A DNA stretch of 64,000 bases from Actinoplanes octamycinicus (GCF_014205225.1 NZ_JACHNB010000001.1:3267501-3331500); one strand, 5' to 3'. Positions 50,370-59,126 are shown, counted from the stretch's first letter. Numbers and translations: made by a program. Notes: a model not told the origin generated them from the sequence alone.

Positions 50370-51548
50370 ATGGGTCAGCTGATCATTGGAGTCGATCCGC
50401 ACAAGCGGTCCGCGACGATCGAGATCATCAACGAGCGTGAACAGGTGCTGGCCCGTGGCAGGTACGGCACCGACACCGGTGGCTACCAGCAGATGCTCGC
50501 CGCCGGCCGCCGTCACGCCGGCCGGGTGTGGGCGGTCGAGGGCTGTAACGGCATCGGCCGGCACCTGGCCCAGCGGCTGGTCGCCGACGGCGAAACCGTG
50601 CTGGACGTCCCGGCGAAACTCGCCGCGAAAGCCCGCAACTTTGACACCGGGCACGGCCGTAAAACCGACGGTCACGACGCGCACCACATCGCGGTGACCG
50701 CCCTGCGCACCCCGGGCCTGCGCCGCGTTCACGCCGACGGCGCCACCGTCGCGCTGCGGCTGCTGGCCGACCGCCGCGACCAGCTCGGTGTCGCCCGCAC
50801 CGAGACCATCAACCGGCTGCACCAGCTACTGCTCGAACTGATCCCCGGCGGCGCGAAGAAGAACCTGACCACCGACCAGGCCCGCACCCTGCTCGAACGC
50901 GTCAGCGTCCCGGCCGGCGACATCGTCACCGCCACCCGCTATCAGCTGGCCGGCGACCTGGCCGACGAGCTCACCACCCTGGACACCAAGATCAAAGCAG
51001 CCAACCGGCAGCTGAAGACCGTGCTGGCCGCCACCGGCACCCAGCTGACCAGCCTCAACGGCATCGGCCCCTCCGGCGCCGCCCGCCTGCTCGGCGACAT
51101 CGGCGACATCAGCCGCTTCCCGACCCGCGGGCACTTCGCCACCTGGAACGGCACCGCCCCCATCGACGTGTCCTCCGGCGACAACCATCATCACCGGCTC
51201 AACCGGGCCGGGAACCGGCGCATCAACCGGGTCCTGCACATCATGGCCATCACCCAGCTCCGCTTCGACACCCCCGGCCGCGCCTACTACCAGCGCAAAC
51301 GCGCCGAAGGCAAAACCGCGATGGAAGCCATGCGAGCGTTGAAACGACGCCTGTCCGACACCGTCTACCGCCAAATGATCAAAGACGACCACACGGCACA
51401 ACAGACAGCGACGGGTCCGGGAGGACACACGGGGGCGACTCTGAACTCCAGCGCGGCCGACCCAAACCCCAAGATCGACACTTCGGAAAAGTCACAACCC
51501 GGACCCGCCAACCACCACCCTAAAACACCCCTCACACCAACCCCTTGA
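50370..51548 (+). CDS. IS110-family transposase, copy B
   Basis: 392 residues from ATG 50370 (a GTG at 50331 in the same frame is possible). Same DEDD residues (IGVDPHKRS, WAVEGCNG, KTDGHDAHHIA) and C-terminal serine region (APIDVSSGDN) as copy A, no frameshift, hence probably functional. Two residue differences from copy A (V-A in place of A-T at LGVARTE) show slight divergence since duplication. Confidence 0.93.
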   Translation: MGQLIIGVDPHKRSATIEIINEREQVLARGRYGTDTGGYQQMLAAGRRHAGRVWAVEGCNGIGRHLAQRLVADGETVLDVPAKLAAKARNFDTGHGRKTDGHDAHHIAVTALRTPGLRRVHADGATVALRLLADRRDQLGVARTETINRLHQLLLELIPGGAKKNLTTDQARTLLERVSVPAGDIVTATRYQLAGDLADELTTLDTKIKAANRQLKTVLAATGTQLTSLNGIGPSGAARLLGDIGDISRFPTRGHFATWNGTAPIDVSSGDNHHHRLNRAGNRRINRVLHIMAITQLRFDTPGRAYYQRKRAEGKTAMEAMRALKRRLSDTVYRQMIKDDHTAQQTATGPGGHTGATLNSSAADPNPKIDTSEKSQPGPANHHPKTPLTPTP

Positions 51549-51649
51549 CAGAGGGGTGCCGGGAGCATGCGATCCGTACCCCAGCGGACGTGCGCATATG
51601 AGGATCTTGATTTTGACTTTCCTCGGGTGAGCGAGCCACCCTGGAACGC

Positions 51650-52780
51650 GTGACTCCGCTCATGCTCGGCAATCACGCCGTCAATCCACCCGTCGTCCTG
51701 GCTCCGATGGCGGGGATCACCAACGTGGCGTTCCGGCGGCTCTGCCGGGAGCAGGGCGGCGGGGTCTACGTCTGCGAGATGATCACCACGCGGGCGCTGG
51801 TGGAGCGGATCCCCAAGACGCTCAAGATGATCGCGTTCGCCGAGGACGAGGGTTTCCGCAGCCTGCAGCTCTACGGCGTGGACCCGGATGTGACCGAGGC
51901 CGCGGTCCGGATGGTCGGCGAGCGGGACCTGGCCGATCACGTCGACCTGAACTTCGGCTGCCCGGTGCCGAAGGTGACCCGGCGCGGCGGCGGTTCGGCC
52001 CTGCCCTGGCGGCGCAAGCTGTTCGGCCGGATCGTCCGGCAGGCGGTGCGGGCCGCCGCGGAGCACGGTCTCCCGCTGACCATCAAGATGCGCAAGGGCA
52101 TCGACGACAACCATCTGACGTACGTGGAGGCCGGCCTGATCGCCCAGGAGGCCGGCGTGGCCGCCGTGGCGTTGCACGCCCGCACCGCCGAGCAGCGGTA
52201 CTCCGGCCAGGCCGACTGGGACGCGATCGCCACCCTGAAGCAGGCCCTGGACGTCCCGGTGCTGGGCAACGGCGACATCTGGGAGGGTTCGGACGCGCTC
52301 CGGATGGTCGCGCACACCGGCGTCGACGGCGTCGTCGTCGGCCGCGGCTGCCTGGGCCGCCCGTGGCTCTTCGCCGATCTGGAGGCCGCCTTCACGCAGG
52401 GCGCCGGCTACCAGCCGGTGCTGCCCAGCCTGGGCGAGGTCGCCAAGATCATGTCCCGGCACGCGCAGCTGCTGGTCGAGGCGCTGGAGGACGAGCGGCA
52501 CGGGTGCGCCGACTTCCGCAAGCACGTCGCGTGGTACCTGAAGGGCTTCCCGGTCGGCGGCGACCTCCGCCGCAGCCTCGCGATGATCTCCTCGCTCACC
52601 GAGCTGGACGACCTGCTCGGCAAGCTCGACCCGGCGATCCCGTTCCCGGTCGAGTCGCTGGGCCAGCCGCGCGGCCGGGTCAACGCGCCCGGCAAGGTGT
52701 CGCTCCCGCACGGCTGGCTCGACTCCCGCGATGACGACACCGTCCCGGAGGGCGCCGAGATGGAAGACAGCGGCGGCTAG
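51650..52780 (+). CDS. dusB: tRNA-dihydrouridine synthase
   Basis: 376 residues from a GTG. DUS barrel: VVLAPMAGITNVAFRRLCRE, YVCEMITTRALVE, VDLNFGCPVPKVTRRGGGSA, TIKMRKGIDDNH, VALHARTAEQRYSGQADWDA, VPVLGNGDIWEG, VVVGRGCLGRPWLF, and the C-terminal helical tRNA-binding part. It reduces uridines in the tRNA D-loop with FMN and NADPH; which Dus type is uncertain, DusB-like fits best. Possible leaderless promoter TTGACT (51613-51618), 18 bases, CACCCT (51637-51642), 7 bases, GTG. IS copy B ends just upstream of this -35. Confidence 0.92.
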   Translation: MTPLMLGNHAVNPPVVLAPMAGITNVAFRRLCREQGGGVYVCEMITTRALVERIPKTLKMIAFAEDEGFRSLQLYGVDPDVTEAAVRMVGERDLADHVDLNFGCPVPKVTRRGGGSALPWRRKLFGRIVRQAVRAAAEHGLPLTIKMRKGIDDNHLTYVEAGLIAQEAGVAAVALHARTAEQRYSGQADWDAIATLKQALDVPVLGNGDIWEGSDALRMVAHTGVDGVVVGRGCLGRPWLFADLEAAFTQGAGYQPVLPSLGEVAKIMSRHAQLLVEALEDERHGCADFRKHVAWYLKGFPVGGDLRRSLAMISSLTELDDLLGKLDPAIPFPVESLGQPRGRVNAPGKVSLPHGWLDSRDDDTVPEGAEMEDSGG

Positions 52781-52788
52781 CGGTTCCG

Positions 52789-52841
52789 GGCTGGCCCGCA
52801 CGGGTGTCTCGGGCGGCTTGAGGCACCCGTGGGAGCCAGCC
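52789..52841. repeat. 53-base hairpin element, copy 2
   Basis: Arms 52789-52813 and 52817-52841 with a 3-base loop, the same 25-3-25 plan as 29187-29239. About 12 of 53 positions differ from copy 1; GGCTGG, CACGGGTGTCTC, CTTGAG, CACCCGTG and CCAGCC are common. Lies between the dusB stop and the end of the convergent MFS gene. Confidence 0.85.
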
Positions 52842-52843
52842 GG

Positions 52844-53935
52844 CTAACCGGCGGGGCTGCGCCGGGCCGCGAGGCGGGCTGTCGCGATCAGCGGGAGGGC
52901 GGCTACGGCGAAGAGCCATCCCAGCGGGACCGGCAGGGCGAAGCCGGCGTAGAGCAGCACGGCGCACAGTTCGGCGGCGAAGCCGCTGACCGACAGGACC
53001 GTGGTGCGGGCGGCCGACGGGATGACCTCCTGCAGGCCGGTCCCCGCGTGCACCATCGCGTACTGGAGCAGGCCGAACGCGGCGGCCACCGGGACCATCC
53101 CGGCCAGGTGCGGGAGCAGTGCGCCGGTTGCCAGCAGGGTCGCGGCCAGCAGCAGCGGGCGGGTCGGCGGGCGGACCGGGCGGCGGGCGGCGACGGCGCT
53201 GCCGGCCGCCATCGCGAGGGCGGTCAGGGCGAAGAGCAGTGGCACCGCGGCGGTCGGGGCGCCCTTGTCGCGGGCCAGCAGCGGGAGGTATTCGTCGAGC
53301 GCGGAGAAACCGGGGACCAGGGCGGCGACCAGCAGCGCCCGGGCCACGGCACGGTCGCCACGGATCAGGCGCAGGGCCGTGCGGACGGGTGCGGCGGGTG
53401 GCTCCGGGGTGGCCGGGGGATCGGGGGCGGAGGGCGTACCGGGAAGGGGTTTGTCGGGGAGGCGGAGCGCGAGCAAGCCGCCTGCCGTGACCGTCGCGAT
53501 GCTGATCGTGCCGACCAGGTGGTAGCCGCCGGCGGCGTAGGCGGGCGCGGCCAGCAGCGTGGCGGCGAGCATGGCGAGCAGGCCGACCGTGCCGGCGTGG
53601 CCGGTCAGCCGGGCGTAGGCCGCGGCGTCGCCCAGCGCGTCGTAGCTGAGCGCCTCCAGGGTGCCGGAGCTCAGCGCGCCGCCGAGACCCCACAGCACGA
53701 AGCCCGCGGCGAAGCCCGGATAGCCGGGCCAGAGCAGCCAGCAGCCGAAACCGGCGGCGGTGAGCAGCTCACCGAGCGCGTAGACGCGCTTGCGGGACCA
53801 GGTGTCGGCGAGCGCGCCGGCCGGGATCTCGCAGCTGAACGCGACGATCGACCAGATCGCGAAGAGCGAGGAGATCTGGCCGGTGGTGAGCCCGGCGTCG
53901 GCGAAGAGCAGCGCGTAGACCGGGTAGAGCAGCAC
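52844..53935 (-). CDS. MFS transporter
   Basis: 363 residues from GTG 53935, with about eleven to twelve helices; AIWSIVAFSCEIPAGALADT then WSRKRVYALGELLTAAGFGC is the MFS loop 2-3 motif. Relatives usually start about ten residues earlier with LYLTRACAEG, and that sequence is encoded in frame upstream of the GTG, preceded by a CTG (53965) and a stop one codon before. Either CTG is the start or the protein has lost its first residues. A Pro-rich loop (PGTPSAPDPPATPEPPAAP) sits mid-protein. Substrate unknown. Confidence 0.82.
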   Translation of the reverse strand: MLLYPVYALLFADAGLTTGQISSLFAIWSIVAFSCEIPAGALADTWSRKRVYALGELLTAAGFGCWLLWPGYPGFAAGFVLWGLGGALSSGTLEALSYDALGDAAAYARLTGHAGTVGLLAMLAATLLAAPAYAAGGYHLVGTISIATVTAGGLLALRLPDKPLPGTPSAPDPPATPEPPAAPVRTALRLIRGDRAVARALLVAALVPGFSALDEYLPLLARDKGAPTAAVPLLFALTALAMAAGSAVAARRPVRPPTRPLLLAATLLATGALLPHLAGMVPVAAAFGLLQYAMVHAGTGLQEVIPSAARTTVLSVSGFAAELCAVLLYAGFALPVPLGWLFAVAALPLIATARLAARRSPAG

Positions 53936-54057
53936 GCCCTCGGCGCAGGCCCGGGTGAGATACAGGGTTCAGCGTCAAATCGGATGCATGCGGCCAGTCT
54001 GCCGCACCGGTCAACCGGTATCGGCAGCCCGGAGATGAACCGGTTAAGCTGACCGGC

Positions 54058-54831
54058 ATGGCGACGATTCTGATCACCGGCTCCAGCGACGGCATCGGGC
54101 GGCACACGGCCGCGACGCTGGCCGCCGAGGGGCACCGGGTCACCCTGCACGCGCGCAACGAGCGGCGGGCCGAGGACGCGCGCAAGGCCGTCCCGGAGGC
54201 CGCCGACGTGCTCGTCGGTGACCTGGCCTCGCTGGCGCAGACCCGGGAGCTGGCCGCCCAGGCGGTCGCGGCCGGGCCGTCCGACGTGGTGATCCACAAC
54301 GCCGGTGTGGGTGGCGGGCAGCAGGCCCCGGAGCTCACCGAGGACGGGCTGGAGCGGATCTTCCAGGTCAACACGCTCGCCCCCTACCTGCTGACCGCGC
54401 TGATGCCGGCGCCGGCCCGGCTGATCTACCTCACCTCGGGGCTGGAGGCGGACGGGCGGGCGCGCCTGGACGACCCGCAGTGGCGGGCCCGCCCGTGGCA
54501 CGGGATGCAGGCCTACAGCGACTCCAAGCTGTACGACGTGCTGCTCGCCTTCGCGGTGGCCCGCCGCTGGCCGGGCACCCTGAGCAACGCGGTCGACCCG
54601 GGCTGGATCCGCACCCGGCTGGGCGGCCCGGACGCCACCGACGACCTGCCGGAGGGCGCCGAGACCCAGGTCTGGCTGGCCACCTCGGACGAGCCGGCGG
54701 CCACCGTGACCGGGCACTACTTCAAGCGCCGCCAGTCGCTGACCGCCAACCCGCAGGCCTACGACGTCGAGCTGCAGGAGCGCCTGCTCGCCGTCTGCGC
54801 CGACCTGACCGGCGTCGAGCTGCCGGCCTAG
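54058..54831 (+). CDS. Short-chain dehydrogenase/reductase
   Basis: 257 residues. Cofactor motif TGSSDGIGRHTAATLAAEGH, IHNAGVGGG (NAG), the catalytic Ser in IYLTSGLEA and YSDSK (Tyr, Lys). DPGWIRTRLGGP follows. NADP(H)-type Arg in LHARNERRAED. Substrate unknown. TAAGCT (54045-54050) then seven bases then ATG: leaderless. Its TAG stop and the TAG of the convergent gene share one CTAG. Confidence 0.9.
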   Translation: MATILITGSSDGIGRHTAATLAAEGHRVTLHARNERRAEDARKAVPEAADVLVGDLASLAQTRELAAQAVAAGPSDVVIHNAGVGGGQQAPELTEDGLERIFQVNTLAPYLLTALMPAPARLIYLTSGLEADGRARLDDPQWRARPWHGMQAYSDSKLYDVLLAFAVARRWPGTLSNAVDPGWIRTRLGGPDATDDLPEGAETQVWLATSDEPAATVTGHYFKRRQSLTANPQAYDVELQERLLAVCADLTGVELPA

Positions 54832-55904
54832 CGCAGGCGCGCCTCGTCCGCGGCGGCCCGGCCGGACTCCCAGCCCTCCAGGCTGTCGACCCGGCTGCCG
54901 CGGGCCCGGACCGTACGCGGGAAGACCTTCTCCATCGCGGCCCGGACCTGGAGGTCCCGGTCGCGCAGCACCGGGAGCAGGTCGCCGTGGCCGGCGTACT
55001 CCCGGTCGGCGGCCTGCCGGAGCCGCTCGCCGATCCGCGCCGCGTAGGCGATCAGGAACGACCGGCGGAACGCCTTGACCCTGGCCTTGCCCTTGGCCGG
55101 CTCGTCGCGGGTCATCGCCCGGTTCGCCTGGACCAGCAGCGAGGTGTAGAGCAGCTCGACCGCGTCGATGTCGGCGTCGAACCCGAAGACGGTGCTGAAG
55201 CCCAGCTCCGGGGACCAGACCGTGCGGCAGCTGTTGGCCCGGGAGACGGCGTCGAGCAGGCTGGCCTTCTCGTTCTCGTACGGGTGGTCGACACCGATCC
55301 GGCGGGCGAACGGCACCACGTCGACGGCCGGCGCGGTGACCTCCTCGATCCGGTACCGGGTGATCAGCTCCTGGGCCTTGGCGCTGTAGCTCTCCGCCTC
55401 GGCCGGGAAGTCGGTGGCCTCCGCCTTGGCCAGCAGTGCCCGCACCCGGTCCAGCACCCGCTTGTCGGCGTGGTGGTGGACGGTGGTGGCCGGGGTGCCC
55501 GGTGGCGGCAGCAGGATCTCGATGGCCGGCAGCAGCCGCAACTCGGCCAGCAGGCCGAGGGAGGCGTCGAGGAGGGTGATCCGGTCCGGTCGGCGGCCCT
55601 CGGCGATCGTCAACTGGACGGCCTGGGCGCGCCAGTCGTCGTCGACCGGGTCCTTGCCGATCAGGAAGGCCGCGGCGGCCTCGGCCACCAGCCGGCCCTG
55701 GATCGGGTCACCCCGGCGGGCGATCGCCCGGTGCAGCTCGACCGGCTGCCAGCCGTTGCGGAAGAGCCGGTCGAACTCGTCGCCCAGCACGGCCCGCAAC
55801 GCCGCGTCGGTCTCCGCCGCCGGGGCGCCGGTGAGCAGGTCGAGGGCGGTTTCGTGATCGAGCTCTCCGGCCCGGACGCGTACGAGGATCTCCCGGGCCG
55901 ACAT
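54828..55904 (-). CDS. DUF2786-domain protein
   Basis: 358 residues from ATG 55904. The DUF2786 helical motif is VRALLAKAEATDFPAEAESY SAKAQELITRYRI (residues ~155-190, written in two parts), followed by a domain with RRSFLIAYAARIGERLRQA. Often called SprT-like or phage-related; function unknown. TAGCAT ends seven bases before the ATG (leaderless); an ATG nine bases upstream is possible. Shares the CTAG stop tetranucleotide with the SDR gene. Confidence 0.8.
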   Translation of the reverse strand: MSAREILVRVRAGELDHETALDLLTGAPAAETDAALRAVLGDEFDRLFRNGWQPVELHRAIARRGDPIQGRLVAEAAAAFLIGKDPVDDDWRAQAVQLTIAEGRRPDRITLLDASLGLLAELRLLPAIEILLPPPGTPATTVHHHADKRVLDRVRALLAKAEATDFPAEAESYSAKAQELITRYRIEEVTAPAVDVVPFARRIGVDHPYENEKASLLDAVSRANSCRTVWSPELGFSTVFGFDADIDAVELLYTSLLVQANRAMTRDEPAKGKARVKAFRRSFLIAYAARIGERLRQAADREYAGHGDLLPVLRDRDLQVRAAMEKVFPRTVRARGSRVDSLEGWESGRAAADEARLR

Positions 55905-55989
55905 GGTTCGCATGCTAGTGCCGTGGGCGGGGAGGGTGGTGCGGACCCTCCCCGCCGGGGGTGGCGGATCACGGCTTACACGGTGCGGG

Positions 55990-56361
55990 TCAGACGTCGA
56001 GGTCGTTCTCGATGCGGCGCAGCTGGTGCCGCGCCATCGCGAGGTTCGCCCGGTCCTTGCGCAGGGCCACGTAGAGGAACAGCCCCTTGCCCTGCCGGCT
56101 GGTCAGCGGCCGGATCATGTGGTACTGGGTGTCCAGGGTGATGAGGATGTCCTCGATCTTTTCGGAGAGATTGAGCATCTCCATCGCCCGCAGCTTCGCC
56201 CGGACCACGTCGGTGTTGCCGGCCGCGGCGACCGTGAGGTCGAGCTCCTTGCCGCCGCCGAGGGTGCCCAGGGCCATGCCGCTGGTGTGGTCGACGAGAG
56301 CGACGCCGATGCAGCCGTCGATCTCCATGATTTCCTTCAGTGCGGTGTCCATGTCGGGCAT
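55990..56361 (-). CDS. Roadblock/LC7-domain protein 1
   Basis: 123 residues; GGAGGAACGAATCCC before the ATG. MDTALKEIMEIDGCIGVALV, DHTSGMALGTLGGGKELDLT, AAAGNTDVVRAKLRAMEMLN and GLFLYVALRKDRANLAMARH fit the MglB-like roadblock fold, the same family as conservon CvnB. These usually bind and regulate small Ras-like GTPases. Last gene of the minus-strand five-gene cluster. Confidence 0.88.
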   Translation of the reverse strand: MPDMDTALKEIMEIDGCIGVALVDHTSGMALGTLGGGKELDLTVAAAGNTDVVRAKLRAMEMLNLSEKIEDILITLDTQYHMIRPLTSRQGKGLFLYVALRKDRANLAMARHQLRRIENDLDV

Positions 56362-56452
56362 GGGATTCGTTCCTCCGTTGTGCTGGGATGGCGGCCCGCC
56401 GTCGCGGCGGCACCGGATGGATGCGGCGGTCTGCCGCGGTTGGAGCTGCCGG

Positions 56453-56950
56453 TCACCCGGCCGCCGTGCGGCGGCGCGGGGCGTTCGACAGGGTGGCCAT
56501 CGGGGTCCGCCGGGCCAGCGGGATCGACGACGGTCCGGTCTGTTGCGGAATCTCCGGCCGCAGATGTTGCTGCGACGCGTTCTCCAGGGCCAGGAGCTTG
56601 ACGATCCGGCGTACGCACCGCCGCGCCTCCAGGTGCACCATCGCGAGGTTCGCGTCGCCCGAGGTGACGACGGTGAGCAGCGCGTTCGGGCCGGCGGTGT
56701 ACGAGGTGATGTATCCGCCGTCGCACTCGACGACCGACTCGCGCAGCTCGCCGTGGTTGACGGCGTGCGCGAACCGCCGGGCCAGCGCCAGGTGCGCCGC
56801 GGCGAGAGCGGCCAGGGTGTCCGGTTCGATCCCGTGTGAGTCATGCGCGACGACCAGCCCGTCGGCGGTGGCGAGCACGCTGCCGGACAGCTCTGGCACC
56901 CTGCTCCGCAGGCGGCCCAACTCGTCGAGTACCGCCGGATCCACCGTCAT
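56453..56950 (-). CDS. Roadblock/LC7-domain protein 2 with C-terminal extension
   Basis: 165 residues; AGAAGGAGC before the ATG. Roadblock domain to about residue 125 (VPELSGSVLATADGLVVAHD, DTLAALAAAHLALARRFAHA, LTVVTSGDANLAMVHLEARR), then a ~40-residue tail (QHLRPEIPQQTGPSSIPLAR, ending APRRRTAAG) not seen in protein 1. The gap to protein 1 is 91 bases. Confidence 0.85.
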   Translation of the reverse strand: MTVDPAVLDELGRLRSRVPELSGSVLATADGLVVAHDSHGIEPDTLAALAAAHLALARRFAHAVNHGELRESVVECDGGYITSYTAGPNALLTVVTSGDANLAMVHLEARRCVRRIVKLLALENASQQHLRPEIPQQTGPSSIPLARRTPMATLSNAPRRRTAAG

Positions 56951-56986
56951 CCTCGGACGCTCCTTCTGGTAGCGGGGGTGCGCGCG

Positions 56987-57970
56987 TCACCGCAGTGCCC
57001 TCAGTGCGGTGCGTATGCGTTTGAGCAGGACTTCGTCGGTGCCCTGATGCACCGGCGGGTTCTCGACGGCGAGTTCCTTGGGCAGCTTCGCCCCGGGTTT
57101 GCGCCGGGCCAGCCGGGGCAACCGGTTCGGCCCGGTGTTCCCCTCCCCGGGAGGTGGCGCAGGGGGCGGAAGGGCAGGTGGCGGGCCCGCCACCACGGGT
57201 ACGGCCGGGGGTGGGTCGGGCCGGGCCACCGGCGCGGCGTCGCCCCGGTGCTGCGGGATCCGGACGAAGTCCGTGGTCTCCGAGGCCCGGGTCGCGGGCA
57301 ACTCGATCAGGCCCAGGGCGGCGAGCCGGCGCAGCTCCTGGATGGTCGCGTAGCCCGCCCGGCCGAGCAGCAGCGCCAGGTCGGCCGGGGTGCGCTGGCC
57401 GTCCGCGTGGATCAGCAGCTCCCACTGCATCGCGGTGACGGTGACCCGCTCCCGCGGCGGCCGGGACACCGGGCTGACCGGCGCCGTGTCGATCCGCGGG
57501 TTCGGGAAGATGTCGTCGAGCAGCTTGACCCGCCGGAGTACCTCCCGCTGCACCGCGGCCGCGTCGATGTGCACCACCGGCCCCAGCCAGTGGGTGGCCG
57601 ACGGCAGGAAGTCCACCGGCGCGGCGCCGGTGGCCAGCACGAAGTACGCCGCGTCGTAGGTCGCGCCGAGCACGCACAGCTCCAGCTCCCCCTGGGTGAG
57701 ATGACCCTGCTCGACCAGCAGCCGGCCGACCCGGGCCGAGGAGGTGGCCAGGTCCAGCGCGTTCTGCCAGGTGCGCCCGGCCAGCCGGCCGGACGAGGTG
57801 AGCAGCTCGCCGACCCCCGGCGCGGCCGGTGACTCGGCGTAGATCACCCGTCCCTCGAAGACGTAGACCGCGCCGCCGGGATGGCCACCCACCACCAGCG
57901 CTCCGGTCTGCCGCTCGTCGGCGATCCGCGTGAGCAGATCACCGGGGGCGGCGGTCTTCGTGGGGGCCAC
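56987..57970 (-). CDS. DUF4388-like protein with a winged-helix-like module
   Basis: 327 residues from a GTG with AGGAGT upstream. Residues ~8-160 form the DUF4388-like domain (LLTRIADERQTGALVVGGHP, GGAVYVFEGRVIYAESPAAP, VGELLTSSGRLAGRTWQ). Residues ~175-235 look like a winged-helix or helical module (MQWELLIHADGQRTPADLAL, LLGRAGYATIQELRRLAALG). A Pro-rich linker and a basic tail end it. DUF4388 occurs with response regulators (PatA) and Mgl-type systems. Between two roadblock genes, so likely acts with them. Confidence 0.72.
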   Translation of the reverse strand: MAPTKTAAPGDLLTRIADERQTGALVVGGHPGGAVYVFEGRVIYAESPAAPGVGELLTSSGRLAGRTWQNALDLATSSARVGRLLVEQGHLTQGELELCVLGATYDAAYFVLATGAAPVDFLPSATHWLGPVVHIDAAAVQREVLRRVKLLDDIFPNPRIDTAPVSPVSRPPRERVTVTAMQWELLIHADGQRTPADLALLLGRAGYATIQELRRLAALGLIELPATRASETTDFVRIPQHRGDAAPVARPDPPPAVPVVAGPPPALPPPAPPPGEGNTGPNRLPRLARRKPGAKLPKELAVENPPVHQGTDEVLLKRIRTALRALR

Positions 57971-57998
57971 CGTTACTCCTCACTGGTGTGTGCGTTGG

Positions 57999-58379
57999 TC
58001 ATGTCGCGACGAGCTCGTCGGCGAGGCGCTGCATCTGGCGGCGGGCGACGGCGAGGTTGCCGCGCACCCGGTCCAGCCAGACGTAGAGCACCAGACGGCT
58101 GTCGAACTCGGTCTGGACGACCCGCAGGAGGTGGTAACCCCCGGCGGTCGTGATGATCAGGTCTTCGAGCAGGTCGTGCGGGATGGCCGAGACGAACAGC
58201 GACCGGCTGTTCGCGGCCTGGACCACGTCCGCGGTCCCCGCCGCCGTGGCCTCGTGATCCGCGTTGGGTGCGGCTCCGGTCGTGGCGACCGGGAAGCCGG
58301 TGGTGTAGTCGACGATGCTGGCCCCGATCGCGCCGGGGATCGTCATGGCCTCCTGTAGGCAGTGATCGACGCCGGGCAC
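57999..58379 (-). CDS. Roadblock/LC7-domain protein 3
   Basis: 126 residues from GTG 58379, with GAGGAGAGA just upstream; a second start, ATG with AGGAGG, lies 12 codons in. AMTIPGAIGASIVDYTTGFP, TADVVQAANSRSLFVSAIPH, LLEDLIITTAGGYHLLRVV and LVLYVWLDRVRGNLAVARRQ show the same fold as proteins 1 and 2. Ends 28 bases before the DUF4388-like gene. Confidence 0.8.
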   Translation of the reverse strand: MPGVDHCLQEAMTIPGAIGASIVDYTTGFPVATTGAAPNADHEATAAGTADVVQAANSRSLFVSAIPHDLLEDLIITTAGGYHLLRVVQTEFDSRLVLYVWLDRVRGNLAVARRQMQRLADELVAT

Positions 58380-58521
58380 TTCTCTCCTCAGCGCTGCTAC
58401 CGGGCTTCGTTGCTCGGCCGTGTTCAGTTGAGTCGTTCTCTCGGCGGCCGCCGGGCACCTCGGCCGCCACCGTGCGCCATCCTCCGGTGACACGGAGCCG
58501 ACAGGTCGCACGGTTTGTGCG

Positions 58522-59007
58522 TCATGGTCCAATGGCCGGGATCCGGCCCCGGGGCCGGCGGGGACGCGGCAGCATCCGCGGCCGGGTCCGGATCCGGGGC
58601 GGCACCACGTCGCCCAGCCAGTGCCGTTCCCCCGGGACGAACCGGGCCGGCGCGTCCGGCTGCCGCAGCAGCACCCGGGTGGCGCCGGCGATCGCCGCCA
58701 CCACCCGCAGCGCCAGCTCGTGCTGCCCGAGCCAGCCGTCGCGCAGCAGCACCCGGCCGACCCGGCAGGTCCGGTGACCCTCCGCGTACGCCGCCCGCCA
58801 GGTCTGCGGAGCCAGCCGGCCGGAGCCGATCAGGCGCTCCGCCAGGCTCGGCGCGGCCGGCGACTCGGCGTACGCGATCCGCCCCGCCACCAGGTAGAAG
58901 ACCCCGCCCGGGGTACCGCCGACGTGCAGCGCGCCGGTCCGTCCGGACCGGCTCAGCTCGCTCAGCAGGCGCCGCGTCGTCGCGGTCGCCGGTGAACCAG
59001 GAATCAC
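58522..59007 (-). CDS. Short DUF4388-like protein
   Basis: 161 residues from a GTG. TRRLLSELSRSGRTGALHVG, GTPGGVFYLVAGRIAYAESP, AAPSLAERLIGSGRLAPQTW and HRTCRVGRVLLRDGWLGQHE are clearly paralogous to the first domain of the 327-residue protein at 56987; the winged-helix part is missing and a basic Pro/Arg tail replaces it. First gene of the cluster; 142 bases lie between it and roadblock protein 3. Confidence 0.72.
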   Translation of the reverse strand: MIPGSPATATTRRLLSELSRSGRTGALHVGGTPGGVFYLVAGRIAYAESPAAPSLAERLIGSGRLAPQTWRAAYAEGHRTCRVGRVLLRDGWLGQHELALRVVAAIAGATRVLLRQPDAPARFVPGERHWLGDVVPPRIRTRPRMLPRPRRPRGRIPAIGP

Positions 59008-59126
59008 GGAACGTCATCCTGCGGGCCATCGAGTGCTGTCGTCGCACGGCGGGTGCGCCGCACCACCCGGGTCACCCGTCGGAGTCGCGTAACCTGATCG
59101 TCACGCGTCGATAGTCGGGAGGTCAC

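Larger units (their letters stand above)
50124..51576 (+). mobile_element. IS110-family insertion sequence, copy B
   Basis: Reverse-oriented near twin of copy A over the same 1453 bases. Substitutions seen: one in ACTCA[G/T]ATGG, one in CCGC[C/T]GGTG, and three in the codons for LGVARTE. Similarity continues to 51594 on the right with two mismatches. The left foot abuts the 49952-50125 palindrome; the right end is about 20-35 bases from the dusB promoter. Confidence 0.93.

Noticed and set aside
8490..51576. Composite transposon carrying 40 kb
   Set aside because: The segment between the IS copies is mostly conserved core genes in normal order, and IS110 elements do not usually move as composites.
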